Origin: CS1-C013 sp964353745
GTDB lineage: Archaea > Aenigmatarchaeota > Aenigmatarchaeia > Aenigmatarchaeales > Aenigmatarchaeaceae
Assembly (NCBI GenBank): GCA_964353745.1
Contig: CAYGWD010000024.1
Location: 1-12,644, forward strand
Length of the DNA: 12,644 nt
Direction of reading: 5' to 3'
Both the position numbers and the translations under genes were made by a program. The notes under the pieces are model-generated. The model saw nothing but the letters and a program-made list of their open reading frames with translations, made no database searches and was not told the DNA's origin. This document shows positions 6,703-12,617 of this stretch, piece after piece (position 1 is the stretch's first letter; every line of letters starts with the position of its first letter).

Positions 6703-6722
6703 TGCAGGAGGCCGGATTTGAA
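6703..6722 (-). repeat. tRNA 3'-end fragment, distal copy (candidate att site)
   Basis: TGCAGGAGGCCGGATTTGAA on the plus strand is the reverse complement of a tRNA 3' end: T-loop TTCAAAT, 3' T-stem CCGGC, acceptor strand CTCCTGC and discriminator A. There is no matching 5' T-stem beside it, so it is only a fragment. It matches 8553-8572 at 19 of 20 bases in the same orientation. Confidence 0.6.
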
Positions 6723-6749
6723 GAAAAAGGACAACCTACGGTTTTCTTC
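6720..6749. other. Hairpin-forming inverted repeat after the cassette genes
   Basis: GAAGAAAA (6720-6727) is complementary to TTTTCTTC (6742-6749) around a 14-base loop. It sits between the convergent ends of the methyltransferase and the metallophosphoesterase. It lacks the GC-rich stem and T-run of a classical terminator, and it partly overlaps the tRNA fragment. Confidence 0.3.
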
Positions 6750-6767
6750 TTTCATTATCTTTCCCTC

Positions 6768-7607
6768 CTATTTCGAAAAATTTACTTTTAATTTGTTATC
6801 TTCTATTTCAATTATGGCATATTCTAAACCCTTTCCGAAACTTCCAGAGTTTACAAATGTTGTTTCATTGACTTTTTTAACACCTTTACATTCGTGAATA
6901 TGACCAAATACATGCAAAATTGGTTTGAATTTATTATCAATTCTTCTGAATGCTATACTTCCAATATGACCCTTCTTTGCCTTTTTGCCATAGGTTCCTA
7001 TAGCATATTTCCTATATTTTCTTTCAACTTGGTCAAGAATCTCAAAAGGTGGAGCATGAGTTACAAATATTATTTTACCCTTTGTCTTTTCAAAGACCTT
7101 TGATAATCCTTTAAATGCCTTATCCTCATCAAAAGCTCTTTCTATTGGATTTTCATAAGTTTCAAAAATATACTTTGGCCTTCCGTTATAACCAATAAAA
7201 CTAAAACCATCAATTTTTATTGATTTTAGGTGGAAGTTTTTGACATATTTAGAAAGGGTAGTTTGACCGGTAATCCACAAGTGATCTGCATTACCCCAAA
7301 TTCCATATATTGGTATTTTCTTGTTTATCTTAGCAAAATATTTAACAAGTTCTTTTAATTTCATAACTTCTTTTTGTAAAACTCTCTTATCATCTTGAAC
7401 TGTATCTCTTAAATGTCGTTTTCTTTCTTCTTCGTTTTCAGAAATCTCTCCAGCTAAAACTCGCTTTTCTCTTAATTTTTTGAATGGAAGTAAAGTTAGA
7501 GTATCTCCTGTGAATAATACAAAATCATAACCTTTGAAATCCATTTTTGAAAGTTTTATTAACGCTTTTTTGTTTTCTACAATATCCCCAAAAACTAAAA
7601 ATCTCAT
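6768..7607 (-). CDS. Metallophosphoesterase-superfamily protein with altered metal motifs
   Basis: This 279-residue calcineurin-like phosphoesterase shows the motifs in order. The first is FGDIV (6-10), where DxH would be expected but V10 replaces His. Then come FTGDT (32-36), GNAD (105-108, in place of GNH-D/E), VTHAPP (182-187) and the final GHIH (235-238), followed by NSGSFGKG (253-260). A KGHIGSIAFRR segment (212-222) before GHIH is like that of some archaeal Icc-type enzymes. Residues 45-95 form a long charged helical insertion. Most but not all metal ligands are retained. The substrate is unknown; the family covers cyclic nucleotides, nucleotides, phosphoproteins and nucleic acid. Its ATG overlaps the upstream gene's TGA (ATGA, 7604-7607), so it is translationally coupled to the nucleotidyltransferase-fold gene. 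Confidence 0.82.
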   Translation of the reverse strand: MRFLVFGDIVENKKALIKLSKMDFKGYDFVLFTGDTLTLLPFKKLREKRVLAGEISENEEERKRHLRDTVQDDKRVLQKEVMKLKELVKYFAKINKKIPIYGIWGNADHLWITGQTTLSKYVKNFHLKSIKIDGFSFIGYNGRPKYIFETYENPIERAFDEDKAFKGLSKVFEKTKGKIIFVTHAPPFEILDQVERKYRKYAIGTYGKKAKKGHIGSIAFRRIDNKFKPILHVFGHIHECKGVKKVNETTFVNSGSFGKGLEYAIIEIEDNKLKVNFSK

Positions 7608-8473
7608 TTTTTCATCTCATTCAATATTTTAAAGAATACTTTTGTGACTGCGATGTAAGATGCGTTGTATAACTTGAATGCTTTTTCTTTGTTTGTTTTG
7701 TATTCTTGAAATTTCAATCTCGCTTCTAAGATGATTTTAGCAGCATCTCCCAATTCCTTATCAATATTCTGATAAAAATCTATCATTTTCTCTTTATCCA
7801 TTATCAACTCTATATGTTTACCTTTCTTCCATTCCTTTTCATCTAAAAATATTTCAGTTCCCCAGGTTAATGCATTTTTTCCAATTTCTATTGACTCTCC
7901 AACTAACAAGTCTAAATGTTTTCTGGCATCATAAGCTAAAGGAGCATCTATAAGTTGATTTTTATATAAAGCACCAATATCAAAGAAAGCCCATTGAATC
8001 ACATCTTTCTTATTATAGGTCAAATCAGCTTTTCCGAGAGGGTCTTTACCAAAAACAACTTTTCTGGTTTTTTTCATACCCTCAAGCACATTAGAAGCTA
8101 CACCGAATGGTGGTTTTGCATCCTTTTCACTCATAAATAAGATGTGTGGTGTAAGCACAAACTGCAATTCTTTTTCACCAACTGGAGAACCAAATCTAAA
8201 AGGGAAACAATCTATTTTTATTCCGAAATACCCCTTATATCTTTCAGAAACTTCATAAAAAATCTCTCCAATCTTTAAACAATCAACGGCAGAGACGTTT
8301 GGTTTTACGAAAATAAGTATATTTACATTGGGTCTTTCTAAAGAAATCTTTCCGACAGTATAACTACCAACTAAGGTTATGCTTTCTATGCAATGATGCA
8401 GTTCCTTTTTGAGGTTTTCTATTAATTCACTAATAAGCTCATCTATTCTTTCTTTAATTTGCTCTTTTTCCAT
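7604..8473 (-). CDS. Nucleotidyltransferase-fold protein with a non-canonical active site
   Basis: This 289-residue protein has, at residues 34-56, the pol-beta-type nucleotidyltransferase pattern: LVGSYTVGKISLE, then RPNVNILIFV. The glycine-serine pair (G36, S37) is present, but the usual D-x-D is N49-V-N51. A third acidic position, D88 in GIKIDCF, is retained. The rest is unassigned: a mixed middle region (PPFGVASNV, about 121-129) and a helical C-terminus (about 230-289). Loss of two catalytic Asp suggests an inactive or divergent enzyme. The ATG is directly preceded by GAGGAG, too close for normal Shine-Dalgarno spacing; an AT-rich element near 8503-8511 may be the promoter. It is first in a two-gene cassette with the metallophosphoesterase, inside the tRNA-repeat-bounded segment. 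Confidence 0.62.
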   Translation of the reverse strand: MEKEQIKERIDELISELIENLKKELHHCIESITLVGSYTVGKISLERPNVNILIFVKPNVSAVDCLKIGEIFYEVSERYKGYFGIKIDCFPFRFGSPVGEKELQFVLTPHILFMSEKDAKPPFGVASNVLEGMKKTRKVVFGKDPLGKADLTYNKKDVIQWAFFDIGALYKNQLIDAPLAYDARKHLDLLVGESIEIGKNALTWGTEIFLDEKEWKKGKHIELIMDKEKMIDFYQNIDKELGDAAKIILEARLKFQEYKTNKEKAFKLYNASYIAVTKVFFKILNEMKK

Positions 8474-8529
8474 CTCCTCACTTGTTAGAATTTGGAAATA
8501 CAGAAACTTAAATTAATGCCGTCCCCATG

Positions 8530-8554
8530 TCAGATGTGAAGAAAATCAGATGTG
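8530..8554 (+). repeat. Tandem 9-base repeat TCAGATGTG with 16-base period
   Basis: TCAGATGTG occurs at 8530-8538 and again at 8546-8554, the second copy running into the tRNA 3'-end repeat. It lies at the presumed element/tRNA junction and may be a recombination arm site or a duplication scar. With only two copies, chance is possible. Confidence 0.35.
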
Positions 8555-8572
8555 CAGGGGGCCGGATTTGAA
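8553..8572 (-). repeat. tRNA 3'-end copy proximal to the tRNA-like sequence (candidate att site)
   Basis: This is the partner of 6703-6722 in direct orientation. It differs only by G for A at 8559 (A6709 in the other copy). Here it is continuous with D-arm-like tRNA sequence, so it would be the tRNA-side junction of the putative element. Confidence 0.6.
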
Positions 8573-8640
8573 CTAGCGCACCAATTAATTCAATTTTAAA
8601 ATGCGCACTCTAAAATTCGCAGCACTACCAAACCACTACA
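8553..8640 (-). pseudogene. Degenerate tRNA-like sequence (class II, Leu-like 3' end)
   Basis: Read on the minus strand, this has a convincing D-arm/box A (TAGTGGTTTGGTAGTGC, 8638-8622), a box B/T-loop (GTTCAAATC) and a 3' acceptor strand CCCCTGC with discriminator A, as in archaeal tRNA-Leu. It does not fold cleanly. The T-stem GCTAG/CCGGC has an A-C mismatch, the sequence before the D-arm does not pair with CCCCTGC, and the TTTTAGAG anticodon region lacks a proper 5-base-pair stem with a 7-base loop. About 21 extra bases separate the D- and T-arms; they contain TGCGC/GCGCA (8602-8606 and 8576-8580) and AATTTTA/TAAAATT (8592-8598 and 8611-8617) complementarities. An intron-containing or class II tRNA is possible, but a decayed tRNA is more likely. 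Confidence 0.4.
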
Positions 8641-8649
8641 AATATATTA
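8640..8649 (+). promoter_or_regulatory. TATA box for gapN
   Basis: AAATATATTA lies about 25 bases before the ATG at 8672, consistent with a leaderless message. It abuts the D-arm of the tRNA-like sequence. The rest of the 198-base gap 8474-8671 holds that sequence and the 9-base tandem repeat. Confidence 0.45.
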
Positions 8650-8671
8650 AGGTTAAATCTATTCTTTATAG

Positions 8672-10141
8672 ATGGAAATGCCTGTTTTTGATTCAATAAG
8701 ATTTGTAAGGAACAATGAAACTATTTACAAAATGCTTATCAATGGCCAGTGGATAGAAGCTTCTGATACCTTTGAAGTAAAAAGTCCTGCAGACGGTTCA
8801 TTAATAGCAAGGGTGCAGAAGGCTGGTCAAATGGAAGCGGAGCAGGCCGTCCAGTCGGCTTTTAATGCGAAACCAAAGATAGCAAACATGGACGCATGCG
8901 ACAGGGCAAAGATTCTTGACAAGATGGGAGATCTGCTAGAGCAGAACAAGAGTGAATTTATAGACATAATCATGAAAGAATCAGGAAAAACATTCAAGCA
9001 AGCCCAAGGAGAGGTTGGCTCTTCTATAGATAGGTTACATTTGGCCGCTGACGAGGCGAAAGGGATAAGAGGCGAGATAATAAAGGGTGACGTGACCGCG
9101 GACAAAAAATGCATGGGAATGGCTACTAGGCAAGCTGTGGGAGTATTATTAGCGATAACTCCCTTCAACTATCCATTGTTCACAGGAGTGGCAAAGATAG
9201 CTCCTGGCATAGCAGCTGGCAATTCGATAATAGTAAAGCCTGCTAGCGACGACCCTGTTTGTGCGTTGATGTTTGGAAAGATTATGCAGGATGCTGGTCT
9301 GCCTGAAGGTGTTGTAAACGTAATAACAGGTCCTAGTTCGGAAATAGGAGATTATTTATCTTCGCATCCCAAGGTCGATATGATTTCCTTTACCGGTAGT
9401 AGCGCTGCCGGGAAACATATAGCAGGAATAGCTGGAATGAAAAAACTGCATCTAGAATTGGGAGGAAAAGCTCCCGCTATAGTCTTGGAAGACTGCGATT
9501 TTAACTTGGCTGTAAAAGAATGCGTGACAGGCTCTTTGAAATTCTCTGGACAGAGGTGCGACGCAATCAGTCGAGTGCTGGTGGTAGAATCTATAGCAGA
9601 CAAATTCGTTAAAGCCGTCTTAGACGAAATCAAGAACTGGAAATTTGGAGACCCTAGGAACGCTGACACTCTAGTTGGACCATTGATAAACGAGAGAGCC
9701 GCCAAGAAAGTTGAAGACTTGGTTAACGATGCTGTGAGCAAGGGCGCAAAACTTTTATGCGGCGGAAAGAGATATGCTCTCGGCTATTACGAGCCTACTG
9801 TTCTGGATAATGTTAACAGGAATATGAGAATCGCATGGGAAGAGACATTCGGTCCTGTGGTAACGATAATCAGAGTCAATGACTATGAGGATGCGCTGAG
9901 TCTTGCTAACGAGTCTGAATTTGCATTAGACGCCTGCATATTCACAAAGGATATTGACAAGGCGTTTGATGCTGCACAGAGGATTGAGGCTGGCTCAGTC
10001 CACATAAACTCTCACCCGATGCACGGTCTTGGCATATTCCCGTTCGGTGGCGACGAGAGCTCTGGAATGGGAAGAGAAGGCATTAAGTATAGTATAGAAG
10101 ACATGACAAAGGTTCATTCAATAGTCCTGCATTCTCACTGA
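8672..10141 (+). CDS. gapN: Non-phosphorylating NADP-dependent glyceraldehyde-3-phosphate dehydrogenase (GAPN-type aldehyde dehydrogenase)
   Basis: This 489-residue aldehyde dehydrogenase has catalytic Cys296 in FSGQRCDAISRVLV, the GAPN-like form of the motif, general base Glu262 in LHLELGGKAP, oxyanion Asn166 in TPFNYP, and nucleotide-fold FTGSSAAG (240-247). The C-terminus HPMHGLGIFPFGGDESSGMGREGIK has the PFGG-x-x-x-SG-x-G-x-x-GI pattern, and KYSIEDMTK is typical of GAPN. The enzyme oxidises glyceraldehyde 3-phosphate directly to 3-phosphoglycerate, bypassing the ATP-yielding step of glycolysis. The start is placed by the TATA spacing; M3 is an alternative. Lactaldehyde or another aldehyde is a possible substrate, since these subfamilies intergrade. 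It ends exactly where the convergent LamG gene ends. Confidence 0.8.
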   Translation: MEMPVFDSIRFVRNNETIYKMLINGQWIEASDTFEVKSPADGSLIARVQKAGQMEAEQAVQSAFNAKPKIANMDACDRAKILDKMGDLLEQNKSEFIDIIMKESGKTFKQAQGEVGSSIDRLHLAADEAKGIRGEIIKGDVTADKKCMGMATRQAVGVLLAITPFNYPLFTGVAKIAPGIAAGNSIIVKPASDDPVCALMFGKIMQDAGLPEGVVNVITGPSSEIGDYLSSHPKVDMISFTGSSAAGKHIAGIAGMKKLHLELGGKAPAIVLEDCDFNLAVKECVTGSLKFSGQRCDAISRVLVVESIADKFVKAVLDEIKNWKFGDPRNADTLVGPLINERAAKKVEDLVNDAVSKGAKLLCGGKRYALGYYEPTVLDNVNRNMRIAWEETFGPVVTIIRVNDYEDALSLANESEFALDACIFTKDIDKAFDAAQRIEAGSVHINSHPMHGLGIFPFGGDESSGMGREGIKYSIEDMTKVHSIVLHSH

Positions 10142-11227
10142 TTACTTCATCTTCAAAACAATAGTTTGGTCAGGAGTCAAAGCTTGGTTAAAAATTCTTA
10201 CCGAATCGATTGTACCATTAAAATTTCCGTCAAGTTGAGGACAGGCAGAATTCCTATTATTGTTAATGTAAAGGTCTTGTATTGTATCTTGTATGGGTAA
10301 AGCAGAGCAAGAGCAAGTATTAATTAAATTACCGTCATAATAAACCTTATTTTGTCCTGTAGAAGCACTGTAAGTTCCAGCGTAATGATGCCATTCCCCT
10401 ACTGGTATAACACCTGTGTTTGACCAACATCTACAGTCTGAACCAACAGAATTTTTTATCGTAAAAACAAAACCACCGCCGATATCTTCAAAGATAATGT
10501 GATAATCATTCCAATAGCCTTTGGTTAAAGGCCATCTCCAATTGTTATTGCCATCGCAATCTATAGGAGAAAGTGCCTTGGCCCAGAAAGCAACTGTTAT
10601 TTCATTTGTTGGGTTTAGACTAGTTGAATCAGGAACATCTACATAACTATTAATCCCATTGAATTTAAGTGCTCTATTGAATTTTCCTTCAATCCATTGA
10701 GGTTCAGAACCTGATGGCAAAAGATTGCCATCATTTCCATTACCAGATGAATCATAAGCAATTGTACCTGAGCCCTCATCAAAATTCAAAGCAAGAACAA
10801 CTGAATCTGGCAAGACAGCTTCTACACTTTGAACAGTTTGCGAATTTGGATTTGTTATTTTTAAATTGTGATATCCTTTACTTATTCCTAACAAATCGGC
10901 AGAATTGATATTTATTGTTCCCACTCCGCCCTTTCCTATTTTTTGGGGAGTCATATTGAATTTAAGAGGTGTATCATCCAAATAGACGCCTAGGCTGTCA
11001 TTGGTTATCACACCGTATCCACAATTCTTTAAATAAACTGTGTTTCCATATACAGAGTCTACTATCATACATGTAGAAAAAATCTCCTGCGTTCTCTGCG
11101 TCTGATTGGTTCCGGACCTTGCTATTACGTTGATGGTTCCAGAGGTAAAGAGCCAGAGAAGGGAGACTAGAGAGATTAGTAAGAGTGTGATTAACAATAG
11201 TTCTACTATAGCTGAAATGCCACGCAT
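10142..11227 (-). CDS. Surface protein: pilin-like N-terminus with LamG-like (concanavalin A fold) domain
   Basis: This is a 361-residue protein. MRGISAIVELLLITLLLISL followed by VSLLWLF is a very short basic head and one hydrophobic helix, as in archaeal type IV pilin-like proteins cleaved near R2/G3. Residues about 40-140 form a beta-rich stalk-like region. From about 144 a LamG/Laminin_G_3-type domain follows: LNFDEGSGTIAYDSSGNGND, KFNRALKFNGINSYVDVPDS, ITVAFWAK, GEWHHYAGTY, KVYYDGNLI, and finally GTIDSVRIFNQALT. Several Cys (in DCDGNNN, DCRCW, TCSCSA and SACPQ) could form disulfides outside the cell. Such domains bind glycans or proteins, so adhesion to a host or neighbouring cell is a reasonable inference. 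It abuts gapN tail to tail and shares a 30-base divergent promoter gap with the mutase gene. Confidence 0.8.
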   Translation of the reverse strand: MRGISAIVELLLITLLLISLVSLLWLFTSGTINVIARSGTNQTQRTQEIFSTCMIVDSVYGNTVYLKNCGYGVITNDSLGVYLDDTPLKFNMTPQKIGKGGVGTININSADLLGISKGYHNLKITNPNSQTVQSVEAVLPDSVVLALNFDEGSGTIAYDSSGNGNDGNLLPSGSEPQWIEGKFNRALKFNGINSYVDVPDSTSLNPTNEITVAFWAKALSPIDCDGNNNWRWPLTKGYWNDYHIIFEDIGGGFVFTIKNSVGSDCRCWSNTGVIPVGEWHHYAGTYSASTGQNKVYYDGNLINTCSCSALPIQDTIQDLYINNNRNSACPQLDGNFNGTIDSVRIFNQALTPDQTIVLKMK

Positions 11228-11233
11228 AATTAT

Positions 11234-11242
11234 TATTTAAAT
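11234..11242. promoter_or_regulatory. Shared AT-rich promoter core between divergent genes
   Basis: TATTTAAAT is centred about 20 bases from the mutase ATG at 11258, within a gap of only 30 bases. The same near-symmetric run, or the neighbouring AATTATATTT, must also serve the minus-strand LamG gene (ATG at 11227). Both messages are probably leaderless. Confidence 0.4.
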
Positions 11243-11257
11243 CAGACAATTATATTT

Positions 11258-12571
11258 ATGAGCATTTTCAAGGCTTATGACATCAGAGGCGTATATGGAA
11301 AGGATATAACAGAAGATGTAGCATTGAACCTCGGAAAATCCCTAGGTACAATGCTGAATGGAAAGGGAAAGATTTGCATAGGATACGATACCAGACCTTC
11401 TTCAATTACTATTTTCAACAACTTTGTTTCAGGTCTTATTTCTACGGGTTGCAGTGTCATCTCACTAGGAATGATTCCAAACCCGATGGCTTATTTTTGC
11501 TCATGGAAGAAAAAGATATTCGGATGCCACGTGACAGCCAGTCATAATCCTGTTAACTGGAACGGCTTTAAGCTTATCAAGCCTAATAGTGTCAGTTTCA
11601 TTGCTGAGAACAAAACCATTGAAAACATCTTCAATTCAAAAAAATTCATAAAAGGTAAAGAAGGCGACATAGAGGAGTTGAACATCGCCAAGGAATACTT
11701 TGATTTCTTGAAAAGAAAAGTAGGGAAGCTAAAGGGGAAAATAGTAGTTGATTTTCTGGGCGGTGCAGGATTGAAGAACAAGGAGATTTTCAAAGAGCTG
11801 GGCATAAGCATAACTCCGTTGCACGAAAAACCTGACGCTAGTCTGTATGGTTTCCACATGCTGGAACCCTGGGGAGAACTACTGAATGACGCAAAGAAAG
11901 TTGTTGAGAAAGGAAACATGGACTTCGGGGTCGCCTATGACTGTGACGCGGACAGGTCAATATTCATAGACTCTGAAGGCAGATATGTAGATCCAAGTTT
12001 AGTCATAGGTATCTTTGTGAAAAGCATACTGAAGAGAAAGAGAGGCAAAATTGTTGCAACTTTTGACTGCGCAAGCGAGCTGGAAAAATTATCCAAGATT
12101 ATGAATGGAAAACTTCTCTGGAACAGAATCGGTCACAGTTTCATAGAGCAAAGAATCACTGACGAGAGAGCGCTGTTCGCAGGCGAACAAAGCTCACACT
12201 ACTACTTCAACGAGTTCTACCCGTTCTCTGATGGTTTGCTTTCTACTTTGCAACTCCTCAAAGTTTTGAATGAGACCGACAAGAGCTTTGATTATTTAAT
12301 AGAGAAAATCAAGTTCAATCCAGTCCAAAAGGTGTACATAGATGCAAAGACAGACGAAAAGAAGGTAGAGATTGTAGAGAAATTGAGAAAGAGATATCCT
12401 AACTCCATAGACATATCAGATGGTTTCAAGTTAAGCCTGAATGACAGAGAGTGGGTTATAATAAGAGGAAGCCAGACTCTACCTGAGGTAAACCTCTGCA
12501 TAGAGGCGAAGAACCAGAGCAAGATGAAAGATCTTATTGCAGAATACACAAAATTGATTAAACAGGTTTAG
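11258..12571 (+). CDS. Phosphomannomutase/phosphoglucomutase (alpha-D-phosphohexomutase family)
   Basis: This 437-residue protein interconverts hexose 1- and 6-phosphates, feeding sugar-nucleotide synthesis or storage-sugar metabolism. It begins FKAYDIRGVYG (4-14), the usual family start. The phosphoserine loop is TASHNP with Ser95. The magnesium loop reads DCDADR (228-233) instead of the standard DGDGDR, keeping all three Asp. The sugar-binding loop is GEQSSH (309-314, usually GE-x-SGH), and the C-terminal phosphate-binding loop is RGSQTLPE (403-410, usually R-x-S-N-T-E-P). The four-domain order is complete. The substitutions suggest altered specificity but not inactivity. PMM, PGM and phosphoglucosamine mutase cannot be separated by eye. 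Confidence 0.86.
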   Translation: MSIFKAYDIRGVYGKDITEDVALNLGKSLGTMLNGKGKICIGYDTRPSSITIFNNFVSGLISTGCSVISLGMIPNPMAYFCSWKKKIFGCHVTASHNPVNWNGFKLIKPNSVSFIAENKTIENIFNSKKFIKGKEGDIEELNIAKEYFDFLKRKVGKLKGKIVVDFLGGAGLKNKEIFKELGISITPLHEKPDASLYGFHMLEPWGELLNDAKKVVEKGNMDFGVAYDCDADRSIFIDSEGRYVDPSLVIGIFVKSILKRKRGKIVATFDCASELEKLSKIMNGKLLWNRIGHSFIEQRITDERALFAGEQSSHYYFNEFYPFSDGLLSTLQLLKVLNETDKSFDYLIEKIKFNPVQKVYIDAKTDEKKVEIVEKLRKRYPNSIDISDGFKLSLNDREWVIIRGSQTLPEVNLCIEAKNQSKMKDLIAEYTKLIKQV

Positions 12572-12585
12572 ATTATTTCATTATG

Positions 12586-12602
12586 TTATATGAAAATAAC
12601 CT
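12586..12602 (-). repeat. 17-base motif, copy 2 (inverted relative to 4517-4533)
   Basis: TTATATGAAAATAACCT on the plus strand is the exact reverse complement of the motif after Tes. It lies 14 bases after the mutase stop codon. Confidence 0.55.
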
Positions 12603-12617
12603 AGGGAAACAACTAGT

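Larger units (their letters stand above)
6703..8572. mobile_element. Candidate small integrated element bounded by tRNA 3'-end direct repeats
   Basis: Two 20-base direct repeats with one mismatch, each a tRNA 3' end from T-loop to discriminator base, flank a two-gene minus-strand cassette. The inner boundary at 8553 adjoins tRNA-like sequence with a recognisable D-arm, while the outer copy at 6703 is a bare 3' fragment. This is the arrangement produced when an element integrates at a tRNA 3' end. Sampled rows inside are generally more AT-rich than flanking genes (one row is about 18% G+C). Against it: no integrase gene is present, and the tRNA body is degenerate. It could be a decayed element or a passenger cassette. 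Confidence 0.4.

Noticed and set aside
6703..8640. Split-tRNA halves as in Nanoarchaeum
   Set aside because: The distal fragment has only the T-loop and acceptor 3' strand, without an adjoining complementary linker or an anticodon half.
10714..10908. Plus-strand open frame within the LamG gene
   Set aside because: It is antisense to a well-supported LamG coding region and has no start signals.
4517..12602. The 17-base inverted pair as terminal inverted repeats of one 8-kb transposon
   Set aside because: The enclosed genes are core functions such as FEN-1, GAPN and the mutase. There is no transposase, and no target-site duplication was seen.
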